DNA of 64,000 nt from Schistocephalus solidus (taxonomy: Eukaryota > Platyhelminthes > Cestoda > Diphyllobothriidea > Diphyllobothriidae): contig WEDG01000432.1 in the NCBI GenBank assembly GCA_017591395.1, positions 52,687-116,686 on the forward strand. Direction: 5' to 3'. Shown in pieces: positions 13,773-25,542 of the stretch; positions within the stretch are counted from its first letter, which is position 1; each line of letters starts with the position of its first letter. The position numbers were made by a program, and so were the translations under genes. Below the pieces are notes generated by a model. The model did not search any database and was not told the origin of the DNA. It saw nothing but the letters and a program-made list of their open reading frames with translations.

Positions 13773-16700
13773 GTAAGGCTTTCAATACATTTCTATGATA
13801 TTCCAGGTGTTGTATGTTACCAGGTTCATTTCAACTTTATCGCTTTTCACTGCTTGTTATTTTCGAGTACATAATTTTCTCAGTATCCGTAGGTATAGCT
13901 TGTTATGCAACCGTCAAAAAAATTTTCGGATCCAATTTCGACATTTTTGCATTAGTTGATCACGTTTATGCATGCAAAAGTAAAAAAATGCAGATTGTTA
14001 TCAACAGTGCGTCACCATAAAATGCTCCAAATTCTGAGTTGTAGAAAGCCATCTGTTGTGACAGCATCTTTTCACAAATGCACTAACAGCGTAACACGGT
14101 TTAAAGGTTTCCTGTTCAGGACTAAGCGCTTACAATGGCCGACCAATAGATTGGTTGGCTCCGCCAAAGTAGCATTCAGCAATCCATTTTTTTCCTAACG
14201 CGAATGACTGCACTTCTATGTCGTGTAGTTTTCGGCTAAAATATCTTGAATTTTGTTTATAGTAACTCATCATTCTGCGTACTCGACTGTCGGCACTACG
14301 GCCAAAAGACCGCTTTTGTTGTAGGACAATATATAATTCAAATGCACCACACGTTTCCTCTAAGCAACATTCCACGTTTGCGTTCGGAGGCTTGCCTTGC
14401 ACGTTAGCTTATCCTTATCATTAAGTGCTCACGTCAGTTGCCAAATATGCTCATTTAATTTGAGTAACCTAAAATAATTTTCGTATGCAAAAGCAACTTT
14501 TAGACAAAACTCCTTTATGGTAGGTATTTTTGCAAAGTCAGGCTTTAAAAAATGTGCAATATAACTGAAGTGGTGCTGAAAACTTTATCTATTTTCCTAA
14601 TTTAAAGTTCCCCTGGTTTTTTTAACGTCTTAAGGTATGTGAAGACCTATCTTCTACCAGATAGAACGAAAGCCAGCAAGCGGAAGACCAGCCTTAGGAA
14701 AAATACACTAAATCCAGTTTTCAATGAGGAATTGGTCTATCACTTTCCACGGTGTGACCTCGCCTACCGCACTCTCCAAGTTTCACTCTGGCATCAGAGG
14801 GCCATTGGGGCAAATCTCTTCCTCGGCGAGGTTCTTCTTCCCTTGGCCGAATTTCAGTTTAGCGCAACACCTGAGTGGTACACTTTACAGGACCGTGTAG
14901 GTTTATTCCTGTTATGGCCTACCTTGCATCGTTTTGTGTACAGGAGTGCTTCAGCCCTCTTCGAGTCTTCACAACGGTTACAACACTGACAGTTTGACCG
15001 TAGTTTTTGACGACGTCCACTATATGCACCACAGCAGGGGGGGGGGGGGTGGAGGGACGGTGACTAGTGCTATATTAGAATGGGCATTAACTTTCACTGC
15101 ATCTATCTCACTCTCTTTTCCCCTCCCTCACCTGTGCCGGTCTCAAGACAGATCTAAGAACACCGGGAATGGGAGCAGACGCAGGTCCAGCCACTGCGGT
15201 CCAACACAGAACAAAAACACTAGAACACAAGGAGGGGCGGCGTGGATCCAAACTGAGTGGGAGTGCCATAAAGGCCACATTCGGAAGGAGCCATTGCAAC
15301 CTGATTCTCAGTCCGCCAGTTGTCCATTGCGCACAAATGCGCGCAATAGACTGACCACGCGGTCTGAGTTATCCCGTCAGTTGGTTACCTTTGGTTATTT
15401 TCGGAAGATTGAAAATGCATGCATATGCTTTGATTTTCCCATGGCTGCACTATTTGCTGGTTAGAGCACAACCAACAGTGGTCTTATCCTTACTCCCTTG
15501 CGGTTGGTTCTGAACACTTCTGTGAAAAAGAAGGATTTGTGGTGGGAGAGGCATTATTTTTTTGCCTGATTCTTGAAAAGGAGATTATATTTTACTTCTT
15601 CGCTGTCTTGACAACATTTAACAAGCCTCTCCGTCTGAAGGCGATGCGCTTTGCAAGAGGATCTTATCCAACTTACCCCATTATTCTTTTACATTTTCTC
15701 TCATCCGTGTCAACTTTGACTACAGCTTCGAAAACTAGTAACAACATAAACGTATTGTGGTTAGCTTCAGCCTACTGCATGCTCACTTTATCTGCAAGTA
15801 GACACGAATCCCGGGTTTGTTTCGTTGACCTTTATTTGACATATCTTCCATCGCACACAACGAATGCCTCCAGGAACTGGGGACCGTGAGAAATTAAACC
15901 GGATCAAACTGTAATGATAGACGCATTTTTTAACATTCCCACTCTCCGGTGACTAGACTACTTCACATAAACGAAATGTAAACTTTACTATCTTGGTGCA
16001 GGTTGTAAGACTCCGTTTATCTACGCAGGAGGGAATTGCTGAGGCGTGATCTTGATTGAGCCATTCCGAGTTGAATACATCTTGGTTTTATTCAAGAGAA
16101 AAATGATTGTATATGGTTGGCTTCTCTTTATAGGGACCTTTTATTGGTCCCAATTAAGGCCTTAGGTTAGGACGGTCGCTATGTCTAACCAGTAGATCTT
16201 TCGCCGTCTCTTGGATCTCGATTTATTGTTATTCTCTTTAGTGAGTTAACCTAATCTCATCATAGATAGTTGGCAAACTGCGGACATTTGCTTCGATTTA
16301 ACGCCGGGGTATCACACTTTCGGGTGACTCTCACTTGCATTACTCTGCGGATAGTCCGTTCTTTGTTTGCCTCCTAATTGGCTGCTCCTGAACATTTTTT
16401 TTCCTGATGCCGATGCGTAGTTGTAATACGCTTGACGAATGCTAACTTTATCTTGAGCGTAAACATTTACTCCCTTATGCGAAGTTGTTGTGCGCATCTT
16501 GGATTGATAGCATTAGAAAAGTACTAAAAATTTACACACTCCGACTGTGTGGTTGTTTTTCTTTCTTCACTTTAGCAAGTCCACTTGCATGCAGATGGCG
16601 AGATCCCTTTGACAAAAGGCTCTCTGACCGTGGGCTTAAAATACCAGCCTCAAGTGCTCAACGGTAAAATCCAAGACTTGGGTGACCTCTACGTGAACAT

Positions 16701-19700
16701 AAGGGAGGCGAAGGATCTTGACGTGTCATCGCCATCCAATGCCAAGTCGAAACTCAACCCCTATGCAAAAATGTAAGCGTAACCAATTGAACGCAACCGC
16801 ACTTCCTTTAGGAAAAGTACCTATCTTTCCGAATCAGAAGAAAAAATGTAAATATCGACAGCTTTGTAAAAAAAGCTATTCACTGAGGTTTTCGATAGAG
16901 TAAAATAAATCATCCGATCAGCCTGTGCAGAAATCGGCTGATTCGGTGCGACCTGACTCCATAACAGGCAAGGCTTGTTTACAGCTGATCTACGAGGCTC
17001 CAATTGGGAGCCGTGAGTTAAGTCCCAGTTGACAGAAGTTGTCCGTTCAAACTGCCCAATTTACTAACTTTGATACTTTGAAAGTAAGGTCAACCGTCTT
17101 ACGGGAATCGTGGTAAAAGGGGTTTTATGGGTACGGCGGAACGAAGAAGCAGAAAACCTGGGGAAATCAAACGAGGAGTGTAGGGGTAATTGCAACCAAC
17201 TAGTAATAGGCTAAGTGGAACCCGCGAAATTTAAGGGAAAGTGAAAAGCTATCTCATGGAACGAAGGCCAAAGGTTTTGGCCTCCCGGATCTCTGTAACG
17301 GAGAGCACACCTTAATGCGTGTCAAATAGAGTTAAATAGGAACGCCGGAGACAGGTAATCCGGAGCCAATTTTCTCAGTGGGTCCGGCTATTGTGCTTCA
17401 ACCGAAAAACCAATCAGTATAGCCGTACTTTCGTCCAACAATCGTATAGATGTATCAGACTAGAAGAATGTGACTAAAATGCACGTTTGCATTTTCTCAG
17501 TACATGTTACATATAAAAACGAATATCAATGAAAATTAACAATGCAGGTATACTTATTTAAGGAAGAAAACTTTATATCTGATAATAATAGTTTATTAAG
17601 GTTTTATAGACTATAAGGTAGATGAATATTGCTGGCAAAGACAAGGGAGATTGGAATGGCCATTTCTGGCTTACTAGCCATCGTCAGCCAGTCATACGCA
17701 ACCCCAGGTGCTGCCCCACCCGAGGCTCGAACCCGCGTCCCTTTGATCAGAAGTCGAACGCTCTAACCATTGAGCAACGGGATCGTTGTCTTGCCGGTTT
17801 AGATAGGGAATATTGACTGCATTTGTTGATTCTTCTACCGATCGGTAAACGTTCACCAACGAATGCAGTTGGTTGTTTATTATAGTTGTTTATAGTTTAT
17901 TAAACTGAACGTTCAGAGAAGTAGCGGAGTACGCTATCGGCTATGGGCAAACCGTCTAAACTGTAGCTTAACCCGCTCTCACTTGCCTCGTCGCGAATAT
18001 CTGCATACCTCAGTGTGGCTGCGTAGGCGATGGCGGGATCAACTTTCTGTTTATAGCTTTCCGTCTTTATTCCTGGGCCTCGATTAATTCAGGCCGCGCT
18101 TGCTCAGGGCATTTATGGCTTGTGTTCTGACATCGGACCTGAAGGTGTCATCCTCCTCAAGTAGTGTGCAACCATGTCATCTTGTATTCACTTGCCTTAA
18201 CGTGTGAATGTGCAGGGACGCACAACGAACTTTCTGTAATAGAGCACACACAATGGGCGAGTTGTGTGTAGTGGGCGTCAGTCGGTGTGAAACTCGGAGA
18301 ATGCGCTCTTCGTCCTCTGGACTGCACCCAATTATTTCAACAGATGTGTGCATCTGGTGTATTCAACGGCATCTGGGACGGAAACCTTGGGGGATTGACT
18401 TTGTTTTATAGCCCCCCCCCCCCCCTGCACAGATATTGGCTAAGGTGCATATTCGCTGCCAGCATATTTTATTGCTAAGCGATCACTTCGTCATGACCTT
18501 TACGTAGTTTTATGTGCGATAGTGGAGATTAACTGTACAAAGATGCTATTTAGGGTATGTTTATTGCCATTTTTAATCTTTTTCCTCTTAACTGTTTGAA
18601 TCTGGGTTAACTAGAACATCGAACAATTTGAGCACTTACTGGGGTTCATACACGAATGCTCAACGATCGCTAACAGAACTCGCTCGTCTCCCTTGGGGCT
18701 CCCTCTCTAGTCCCACCATCAGCCACACAGTGGCAGAATAAAAATTCTTACACAGACATGGGAGACCGGAATGGCGATTTCTGGTTCATAATCCTTCATC
18801 AACCAGTCATACACAACACCACGTGGTGCTTCACCACTGGCTGTTTATGGCTAATGAGCCAGAAATGGCTATTCCAGTCTCCCTAGTCTTTGTGGGCCAT
18901 ATGAATCTGTCTATTCTACTACTAGCCGTTGTGTGGCTGCTGGTGGGCTCGGAAGTAAGCTCCAAGGACGAGTGAGTTCCGCTAACGATCGGTAAATGTT
19001 CCTCAACGAATGTCAATATTCCTGATCTAAACCGGCAAGATAAAGGGCCCGTGGCTCAATGTCTAGAGTGTTGGACTTCTGCTCAAAGGGACGAGGGCTC
19101 AAACCTCGGTTAGTGCATCACCTGGGTTTGCGTTTGACAGGCTGATGATGGCTAATGGGCCGAAATGTCTATTCCAGTCTCCCTTGTCCTTTCTGGCAAT
19201 ATCCGTCTAGTAACTGTGGTTTTCGTTTTGCTAAATTTAGTGTCTAGGAGGACAGTTGTAAGTAAAGCATGAGCTATGCTTTCTTCTCCTATCTTCTTGA
19301 CATCGAAATTGTTATTCGAATATCTTAAAGAAGTGAGATTTATCTTCCTGAAAAGTTCACTCAGGAAACCGTTTGCGCAGTATGAGTTTGCAATTTTTTC
19401 AGGAGAACCAGGAAACCGGATATTCCAATTAATCGGTCGTATTTCGAATACCTTTCTGGTTGACGATAATTGTAAAGTTTGATGCGCAGTCAAGTTAGAC
19501 CTGCAGCTCCTGTGTAATATTGCTATTACTCTGATTTACTGTACAGGTTGTGCATTTTTTGAAGGTCTTCCTTGCGTATATTTTTTTGCTCTTCATTGAT
19601 AAGCATTCGGTTTCAGAGATTGAACTTTGACGTTTCAATCGAGGAAACTTCGGTGTTGTTACAATTAGGGTCTTCACATTATATCTGCTGGTTTACAGAA

Positions 19701-22700
19701 AGTTATTTTATTTCTGCTTGAAGATTTTGTCATCAGAAATGTGAGCCTAAGCTAGAGATGGTACTGCGATTGTGTGGAAAGGATCCTTACTCCCAAAATA
19801 TAGGATGACATCTTAGTATTGCCGCTTGAGATAAACTAATTTAATAAGCACTCCATCAGTCGTTCGACATATACACACATCGAGGAAGAGGAATTTTTCA
19901 CCAAGTTCCATTTCCGAAGTTAACTCAATTCTTGGAAATGTAGATTCAAATATAGTTTGTGGGAATGCAAACATATAAAACCTTTTAGTGTTTTAAAAAA
20001 TAATCCTTTTGTTTGCATCTTCATTTTCCTGGTTGAATCGGGATAAAAACAATTTTTGAGTATGACAAATGTTGTTTGCAAAACCTCTTGAGATTAAATG
20101 TCTTCCCTCTAAAAGAAAAGAAAGCTTGGACGCGCAAAAAAAGTCTAGAAAACATATTAAAATAGCAAATAGCGACTTTTGTTCAAATTTTTAAACTTTG
20201 ACTGACAAATTAAATTAGCAACATAGTCCGTAGGCAAAAAGATATTTTTTTGGAAGAAGCCGGATTAATCTGTACCATTCCTAATGCGTTTGGTGCCTAA
20301 ACTGGATTTTATAAATTTTTTATCATTACTGCCTTTTCTGGCAAGGACATTTGGCAGAAATTGCATACTCACAGTGAACCCAAATTTATAGCTGGGTTAC
20401 GTGGATGATAGGATATGCATTTCATTTAAACCCTCCGCAGGACATGGTAATAGAAATGCTCAATCGTAGAGGTGGCTTTGCACTAAATTCCAGCAGAATT
20501 ATTATTAATATTAAATTAAGTGTTGGGGTTAACTTTATATTTAGGTTGTAGGTCGGAGCGTTCCCATTGCTCTGCCATTCTGGAAAGGGGAATACAGGAA
20601 ATAATCGTCGAAGATGCATTAGTTATCTTTAAGAAGTATTACTTTAGTATGCTACACGCCCTAATATGCAGTACTAATGAGTACAAATAATCATTTGCTT
20701 TAATATGCTGATATTGCCCTGAAAATTTCAAGTTAACGTCGAAATTGCTATCATGGAACAGTCTTCACAAATTTTGAAGATTAAGAAGGTAATTTGTGGG
20801 CAGCATAGTTTCTGCATAATCGCAATTAAGGAAGAGAACGGACATAATATTAGCCGTTTAAGCACAATGTCAGCATTTGTATGGCTACAATTTTCTCCAT
20901 TGATAATTGTAGAAGAGAACTTCAAAAGTAAGTAGCAATAACTTAAATAAGAAGAATATAAAATGAAAACGAAGTTCAAACACTAGCAACAGGTACACTA
21001 TCCGCATGTTTTAGGAAAGAGAAATAAATTACCAAAATTTCCAATTTGTTTCGTAGTTGTATTGGTCACAAATGTAATCTTCGTAAACAGCCTTTGGCAG
21101 AATGTTGTATGAAAGTAATTGTGAAGTGGGCAGCGGATTAAAGAAAGGTTCTTGATAAATAGGATGCCTTTGTTCATTTATTATTCTTCTAAATGTGCAT
21201 TTGCTTTACCGCCAGTGAGATTTCCTGAGTGAATATGATGGTTCAAGTCCCAGGAGATTGCACGAGTAAAGGTGAAGTTTGTTCCACCTCGGAACAAGTT
21301 GTTTATTATTCTTAGCTTTCAAACTCCTGTAGGAGTCCATCGTCAGATGTAGCAGCAATAAATAAAAAGCGACACGTAGGGGTTACAAACTCCCTGGTGC
21401 AAATAGCACGGGCATCAATGGAAGATATTGTAAGGAATCAAATAATAGTGGAATCGGCTGTGTTCCTACTTACAAATTTAGCATTGATGGTCATGAGAAG
21501 TTTGTTTTTAATTGCAAAATGTTTTGGTGTTCCTATTCTTATGTCCTGCTTGGAAGCACTTCCAGTCAATAAAAAGTTAATTTCGTGATGAAGTCTAGCA
21601 GTTGAATACAGCGTCTGCATGCGCATGCCTGGTGCATTCATTCAGTTACACAAAACGTTTTCTGTTTCCGTTGGGATGCTTTAGGATAAATTTAAATTTC
21701 CTTTGGTCACGTAGAAGGGGTTACAACTCTCTTCAGTAATGAACCTCCAAATGTTTTTCGATAAATTGCCCATTTTATAATTATTTTTACTTAGACACTT
21801 GCGTTAATACTCCGTGGAGGTTTTCAATTACATCAAATAGGAAGTTGATCATGACGCTATTGTTCGCTTTACTGTTTGTGTTTTTTGAATTTGCGAAGTC
21901 AGTAACGCTTCCGTTGCTCTGAGGCTAGAGCCTTTTCGGGTACTTTTTAAAGCGTAATTTATCCAGAAAGAGGAGTACTGACAAAGACCTGGCTGACTGC
22001 GGTGATTTGTTTGAGTTTTCAAACATCATCTGTCAGTATTTATCAACCCAGGTCTGTGTGACCTGAAATCTGTACGCGGTTGCTCTTTCATAAAGAGTTA
22101 AATAGTCAGCCACACTGTCTTTGAGCCCATAGACCAATTATATCGTCAGTTAGGATCGCGAATGCAAATTATGCTGGAAGTACGTTTCATGACCAGGTTT
22201 GGATCCCACTTCCTGCAAACATTGGGTTAGCCAAGGCTTAGTTGCTGCTACTAAGTCAGGCATAAGAATCCCCTTTTCCTTTGTCTTTGTCTTGCTAATT
22301 ACTTGAAACTATGGGACTGCTTGTGATATGTCTAGGTTGAGCATCAGCAGGATTGAGAACCAACTGGCCCTATAACTCTATCTTTGGGTCCACCTCCACT
22401 ACGGGCCCGTGGCTCAACATCAGACCGTTGGACTGCTTAACGGACAAGACTGAATGCTTCTTCACATTGACAGCATGTGTTGGCACGTAGGCGTCTTCCG
22501 CAGTTGCCTGGCATATGACCAGCTGCAAAACTAATACTTCCTCAATGTTGTGTTAACATGCACAAAAGGGATATGTGTGCGTTTTAAACTATTTATTTTC
22601 CTCAGAAATTAATCGCAAACCTTGAACAAAGCAGTCTGAACCAAGGTTAATAGGCGTGGACCCCAATCAGTCATGAATAATAGGGTCTCAGTCTACAAAC

Positions 22701-23488
22701 CGCAGTAAAATAACCGTGTAATATTCATTAAACTGCTAGCAGGCATCACGTAGCACATGTTGACGTTGCATGATGAGCCATACTGGTAGCAAGGGTTCTA
22801 GCTAAAAACCGGCCTTTTGCTGTTGTATGAAAACTGCGAGGGGCTCGTCCAATCGGTGTTTTCGCTATAGATCCGTCCTGTGACTCAGTGCTGTACCGCT
22901 GTCTTTTTTAAATTAGCTCTGAATTAACTGCACGAATCTGCATTGAATTCATCGGAAGAAACCGTTCTGTCCCAAAGTTTATATGAATTTTCCGAATATA
23001 AATGCTGCCACATGTTTTCTTACTCAAAATCATTCTATTATACTTTTGACTTGACGCCATATAATATTCTATAATGGCCTTTTTAAATTAAGGCTATCAA
23101 GCCGTTCCAAACTTTCTGACACCTCGAAAAAGCCCAATTTTAAAAGCACAATTGGTTTTCGTCAAACCTCACGTTAGCTAGCTATTGGAAGCAAAGATTT
23201 GGCGGAAATCGTCTATCGTAAACGCTTTGGAGCATTTTCTTTTTATTTTAGTTTTGTTTTTTGGTTGCCTAATTTACAGTTATCTCCTACCTCACAAAAC
23301 AAAAGAGAGCAAGAAGAAAACGAAGGCTATGAAGAAAACCGCCAATCCTACGTGGGACACGTCTTTCGTGTACCCAAATATTGAGAAGACGCAACTTCCA
23401 AGTATTGGCATTGAGATCGCCATCTACGATCACGTGCGCATGGCCGCCAATGAATTTCTTGGAGGGTGTCGCATAAATGCCGGCATGA
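13588..23488 (+). CDS. Synaptotagmin-like (Slp/bitesize-type) tandem C2 protein, partial gene
   Basis: Four exons join in frame: 13588-13772, 14635-14896, 16576-16772 and 23280-23488, all with AG/GT introns. The first two form a C2A domain (strands around DIYFSVDYD, then SDTYVKTYLLPD, TLNPVFNEEL, FLGEV, EWYTLQ). The last two form most of a C2B domain (GSLTVGLKY, NPYAKIYLLPHKT, ANPTWDTSF, NEFLGGCRINAG). The YLLPD plus SKRKT pattern and the short linker are typical of synaptotagmin-like proteins, which dock secretory vesicles at the plasma membrane through Rab27 and phosphoinositides. Basic stretches (SKRKTSLRK and SKKKTKAMKK) fit phosphoinositide binding. Most loop aspartates of Ca2+-binding C2 domains are absent, so Ca2+-independent binding is inferred. 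The N-terminal Slp homology exons and the final C2B strands were not found, so the model is partial at both ends. A rabphilin-like or other double-C2 protein is less likely. Confidence 0.85.
14635..14896 (+). CDS. Slp-like gene, exon encoding the rest of C2A
   Basis: This 262 nt exon begins after a TTAAG acceptor and completes a Thr codon with the previous exon, giving SDTYVKTYLLPDRT. It carries the polybasic beta-4 strand, the NPVFNE motif, the TLQVSLWHQ strand and FLGEV, and ends at LQDR with a CGT/GTAGGT donor in phase 0. Loop 3 reads WHQRAIGANLF, without the acidic ligands of Ca2+-binding C2 domains. Confidence 0.9.
15010..15185 (+). repeat. Interspersed repeat shared with 56.1 kb, containing a G13 run
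   Basis: GTCCACTATATGCACC..., GGGACGGTGAC, CACTGCATCTATCTCACT, CCGGTCTCAAGACAGA and GAACACCGGGAATGGG recur in the same order at 56080-56240. The copy lies in the intron after the second Slp exon. A 13-base G run is at 15037-15049. Confidence 0.65.
16576..16772 (+). CDS. Slp-like gene, exon encoding the linker and start of C2B
   Basis: This 197 nt exon follows a TTTAG acceptor. A nearby alternative AG lies at 16593-16594, but only the first keeps phase 0 with the previous exon. It encodes QVHLHADGEIPLTKG, then the first C2B strands (GSLTVGLKY, GDLYVNIREAKDL) and SKLNPYAK, and ends two bases into a codon at a GTAAGC donor. The inter-C2 linker is very short, as in Slp proteins. Confidence 0.85.
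17630..17870 (-). mobile_element. SINE copy, minus strand, with palindromic leader
   Basis: The B box (GGTTCGAGCC on the minus strand), A-box region and hammerhead are visible. The core reads CTGACGA, still within CUGANGA, with stem I GACTGG/CCAATC. Beyond the head, 17817-17869 is an inverted repeat of the SINE tail centred on ACCGATCGGT. Confidence 0.75.
18412..18425 (+). repeat. C14 homopolymer
   Basis: Fourteen consecutive C. A similar run of ten G lies at 43193-43202. Confidence 0.95.
18655..18822 (-). mobile_element. SINE copy, minus strand, degraded
   Basis: Contains the SINE tail (GATCGCTAACAGAACTCGCTCG and following) and a degraded hammerhead region (GACCGGAATGGCGATTTCTG). It faces the plus-strand copies that begin about 18823, forming a head-to-head inverted pair with most of both tRNA heads deleted. 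Confidence 0.7.
18823..19215 (+). mobile_element. SINE copies, plus strand, tandem, 301 bp period
   Basis: The first unit begins near its hammerhead (core decayed to CTGTTTA at 18841, but with an intact 5 bp stem II TGGCT/AGCCA). It has a full tail to about 19015, then a leader (AATATTCCTGATCTAAACCG). A second head follows (A-box region GTGGCTCAATG) with a second hammerhead core at 19142. Confidence 0.8.
19136..19179 (+). ncRNA. SINE hammerhead ribozyme candidate, copy E
   Basis: Core CTGATGA (19142-19148) and GAAA (19162-19165) are intact. Stem I GACAGG/CCAGTC has one mismatch. Stem II is GGCT-AATG-GGCC with a wobble. Stem III (TGTCTA) has lost its palindrome. Confidence 0.5.
20435..20585 (-). 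repeat. Telomere-like repeat family, copy 2 (mostly the flank)
   Basis: The minus strand carries GGAATTTAGTGCAAAGCC followed by TTTCTAT and ACC..TGTCC, as in copy 1, with only a weak CTAACC-like part. Confidence 0.5.
21307..21352 (-). ncRNA. Hammerhead ribozyme motif with canonical core
   Basis: The minus strand reads CTGACGA (core CUGANGA), a stem II with GGACTCC-TACA-GGAGTTT, GAAA, stem III AGCT and A at the cleavage position. This is the same layout as the motif at 5.03 kb. Stem I is poorly paired, so this may be a decayed PLE terminal repeat. No PLE coding sequence was recognised immediately upstream. Confidence 0.5.
22394..22440 (+). mobile_element. SINE head fragment
   Basis: GGGCCCGTGGCTCAACATCA and GACCGTTGGACTGCTTAACG match the SINE tRNA head up to the region before the B box. 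The rest of the element is absent. Confidence 0.5.
23280..23488 (+). CDS. Slp-like gene, exon encoding the middle of C2B
   Basis: This 209 nt exon follows a TTTACAG acceptor after an intron of about 6.5 kb. It restores an Ile codon and reads IYLLPHKTKESKKKTK, ANPTWDTSFVYPN, GIEIAIYDH and NEFLGGCRINAGM, ending one base into a codon at a GTAAAC donor. The WxD....E..W..M...P..W stretch expected next in Slp C2B is missing, so at least one more exon lies downstream. Confidence 0.88.
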
Positions 23489-24360
23489 GTAAACGAACAT
23501 TTGCATCATTCTCTTTTACATTTCCTTACTAACCTATCCCTTGGTGTTTTTTGTATTCTCTTAACTGTTGATTGAATTATCTTTTGGCTTTACTTGATTG
23601 CTCACTTTTATATTTTTAATGGATGCCAAACGTCAAAAACAACGGCATAAAAATGTGTAGATACATCATTACACACGGGGGTTGAAATAAATGGCTCAGA
23701 GAAATTAGTAGAACTGTATTAAACCTCCCGTTCATTTAGTTTGCCTAACAACCCAGGCTAGCGCGTGAAAAAAACATCCAATTCATACTCCGGCTTTTAT
23801 TTCCCATTCATTTGTATTTTCTATCAAGCCTTTAGCACTGACTACGCTTTTTTAAGGCTATTTTTTGAATAACTAATCATTCATCTTTTAAAGTATTGAA
23901 CTATTTTTTTAATTTATGCATTTGGCAAAACTTCCTTCTCAAACCGCCCTTAAGAAATACAAATTCGATGTATATGTTTTCCACAGAAAATGTTTTGTCC
24001 TCATCATGCCCTCTCAAACTGCCTTATTTGCTGATTATCCAGTCTTGTTAACTCTGTGATCGTATTTTCTCTTCCGACTCTCTTACGATGCTTCCTAATC
24101 ACTACTTAGCGAAAGGCAGAATTTTTTATTTTTCCAATTTTCAACTATAAAGACGAAGAGTGCACGGGCCAACTGAAACTTGCGTAAATTGCTTCTGAGG
24201 TATTTGATCTCAGGTGAATAGCAAAACGTCTTAAATTAACGTGCAGTGTTGGTGGTTTTTAGGGAAATCGATCTAGCTCATAAGAAAATATGCAGCACTG
24301 AATCTATAATCTGACGACACCTACGAGCCCCTGAAACCACAACACGTCACGGGTTGAGGG

Positions 24361-24630
24361 AAATACGAGCTGGTAACAGGGTGCCCAGTGAGGCTACCAA
24401 CGTCCTTCAACGATCTTTCTTCAGAGGACAGCGATATAATTCTTGCCAAAATTTCGCCGATTGTTTGGATTCTATACATTGATGATACCTTTATGATGAC
24501 CATTTCTTGCTGTGTCTATACCATCTCTCAGTTTCTGAATTCGGTTCATTCTGGCTGTCAATTTGCAGCAGAGATGAAGTCTGATAATAACATATTTTTC
24601 CTTTCCCTTATAATGCACCGGTAAATATAC
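24361..24630 (+). pseudogene. Penelope-like reverse transcriptase fragment
   Basis: The frame around 24388-24624 reads SPIVWILYIDDTFMM, then LNSVHSGCQFAAEMKSDNNI and FLSLIMHR. This matches the PLE RT catalytic region (P.FWARYVDDTFV....LNSIHP.IQFTME.E..N.LAFLDVLV). The YIDD motif is intact, but the fragment is short, ends in a stop, and lacks the rest of RT and the endonuclease. Confidence 0.7.
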
Positions 24631-25494
24631 GTTGATTGCAGACTGCCATTTTTGCTAAATTTACCTTAACCTCTCCAATACCTTATTTTCAAAGAAATCC
24701 TCCAACACATGCATAAATGATAGCCTGTTAAAGCCCCATTTCAACTGGTACGAAGGCAGAGAACCTATTTTTTCCTACTTTGGAAGAGGCAGTCACAGGA
24801 TAGATAACAACTGATCCTATGATAAGCAGCCAAGGCATTATAACTAGTATGCAATTAATTAAGACACGCAGGTCGCTCATTGGATAAAAAACTTTATTCA
24901 AACCATTCTGCTGTACGGACTGATACATCCTTATTATCTTCTGACCTGCAGAGACGGATCTAGAAATAGGCTAAGGACACCGGACGAATGACGCAACATA
25001 CTGAAGTGAAATATAAGGCTTCAGAATTTGACAGTGCAGAGATCTTACGTCGCTGTCCAGATCGATAGCCCACAGCTAGGCCCTCTTTTTCTAACCAAAA
25101 ACAAATAAAAATATATGACATTCCATCGGCCTACCAAGTTTTACGTGCTAGTGCAAACCAAACAGGTTATTATCGAATGCATAAATTCCACGACCAAACT
25201 AATGGCCATCAACGGGCCCGTTTCCACAAGTGGCGCCTTAAACGAAAGAGGCTGGTTAATTCGGGATTAGCACAACTCACGGGCTGAACTCATGGCCGGT
25301 GTTATGAAATTACAATCACCAACACCAACACCACATCAGCCATCTCTTTTCTAAATGCGAAACTGAGTAACGTGTAATGCATTATGCAAAAACCTTTGTA
25401 ACAGTTACTCTTACTTGGCAGTTGCGGTACTGATTATCGAAATCTGGGGCAGTCACATGCAAAGATAGTATGAACAGGTACGGTGGTCAATCTT

Positions 25495-25542
25495 GGCCAT
25501 TTGTGACTGTTTACCTGTTTACCATCTGTGACAAATGGCCAC
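25495..25542. repeat. Perfect 11 bp inverted repeat
   Basis: TGGCCATTTGT (25495-25505) and ACAAATGGCCA (25532-25542) are exact inverses around a 26 nt spacer. No gene or recognised element is attached. Confidence 0.85.

Larger units (their letters stand above)
16773..23279 (+). other. Slp intron, about 6.5 kb
   Basis: Holds SINE copies at 17.6-19.2 kb and 22.4 kb, a C14 run, a telomere-like flank at 20.4 kb and a hammerhead motif at 21.3 kb. The shorter introns 13773-14634 and 14897-16575 hold only the 15.0 kb repeat. Confidence 0.75.

Noticed and set aside
24312..24338. CTGACGA followed by GAAA on the plus strand
   Set aside because: The bases between cannot form stem II, and stem I does not pair; taken as chance.
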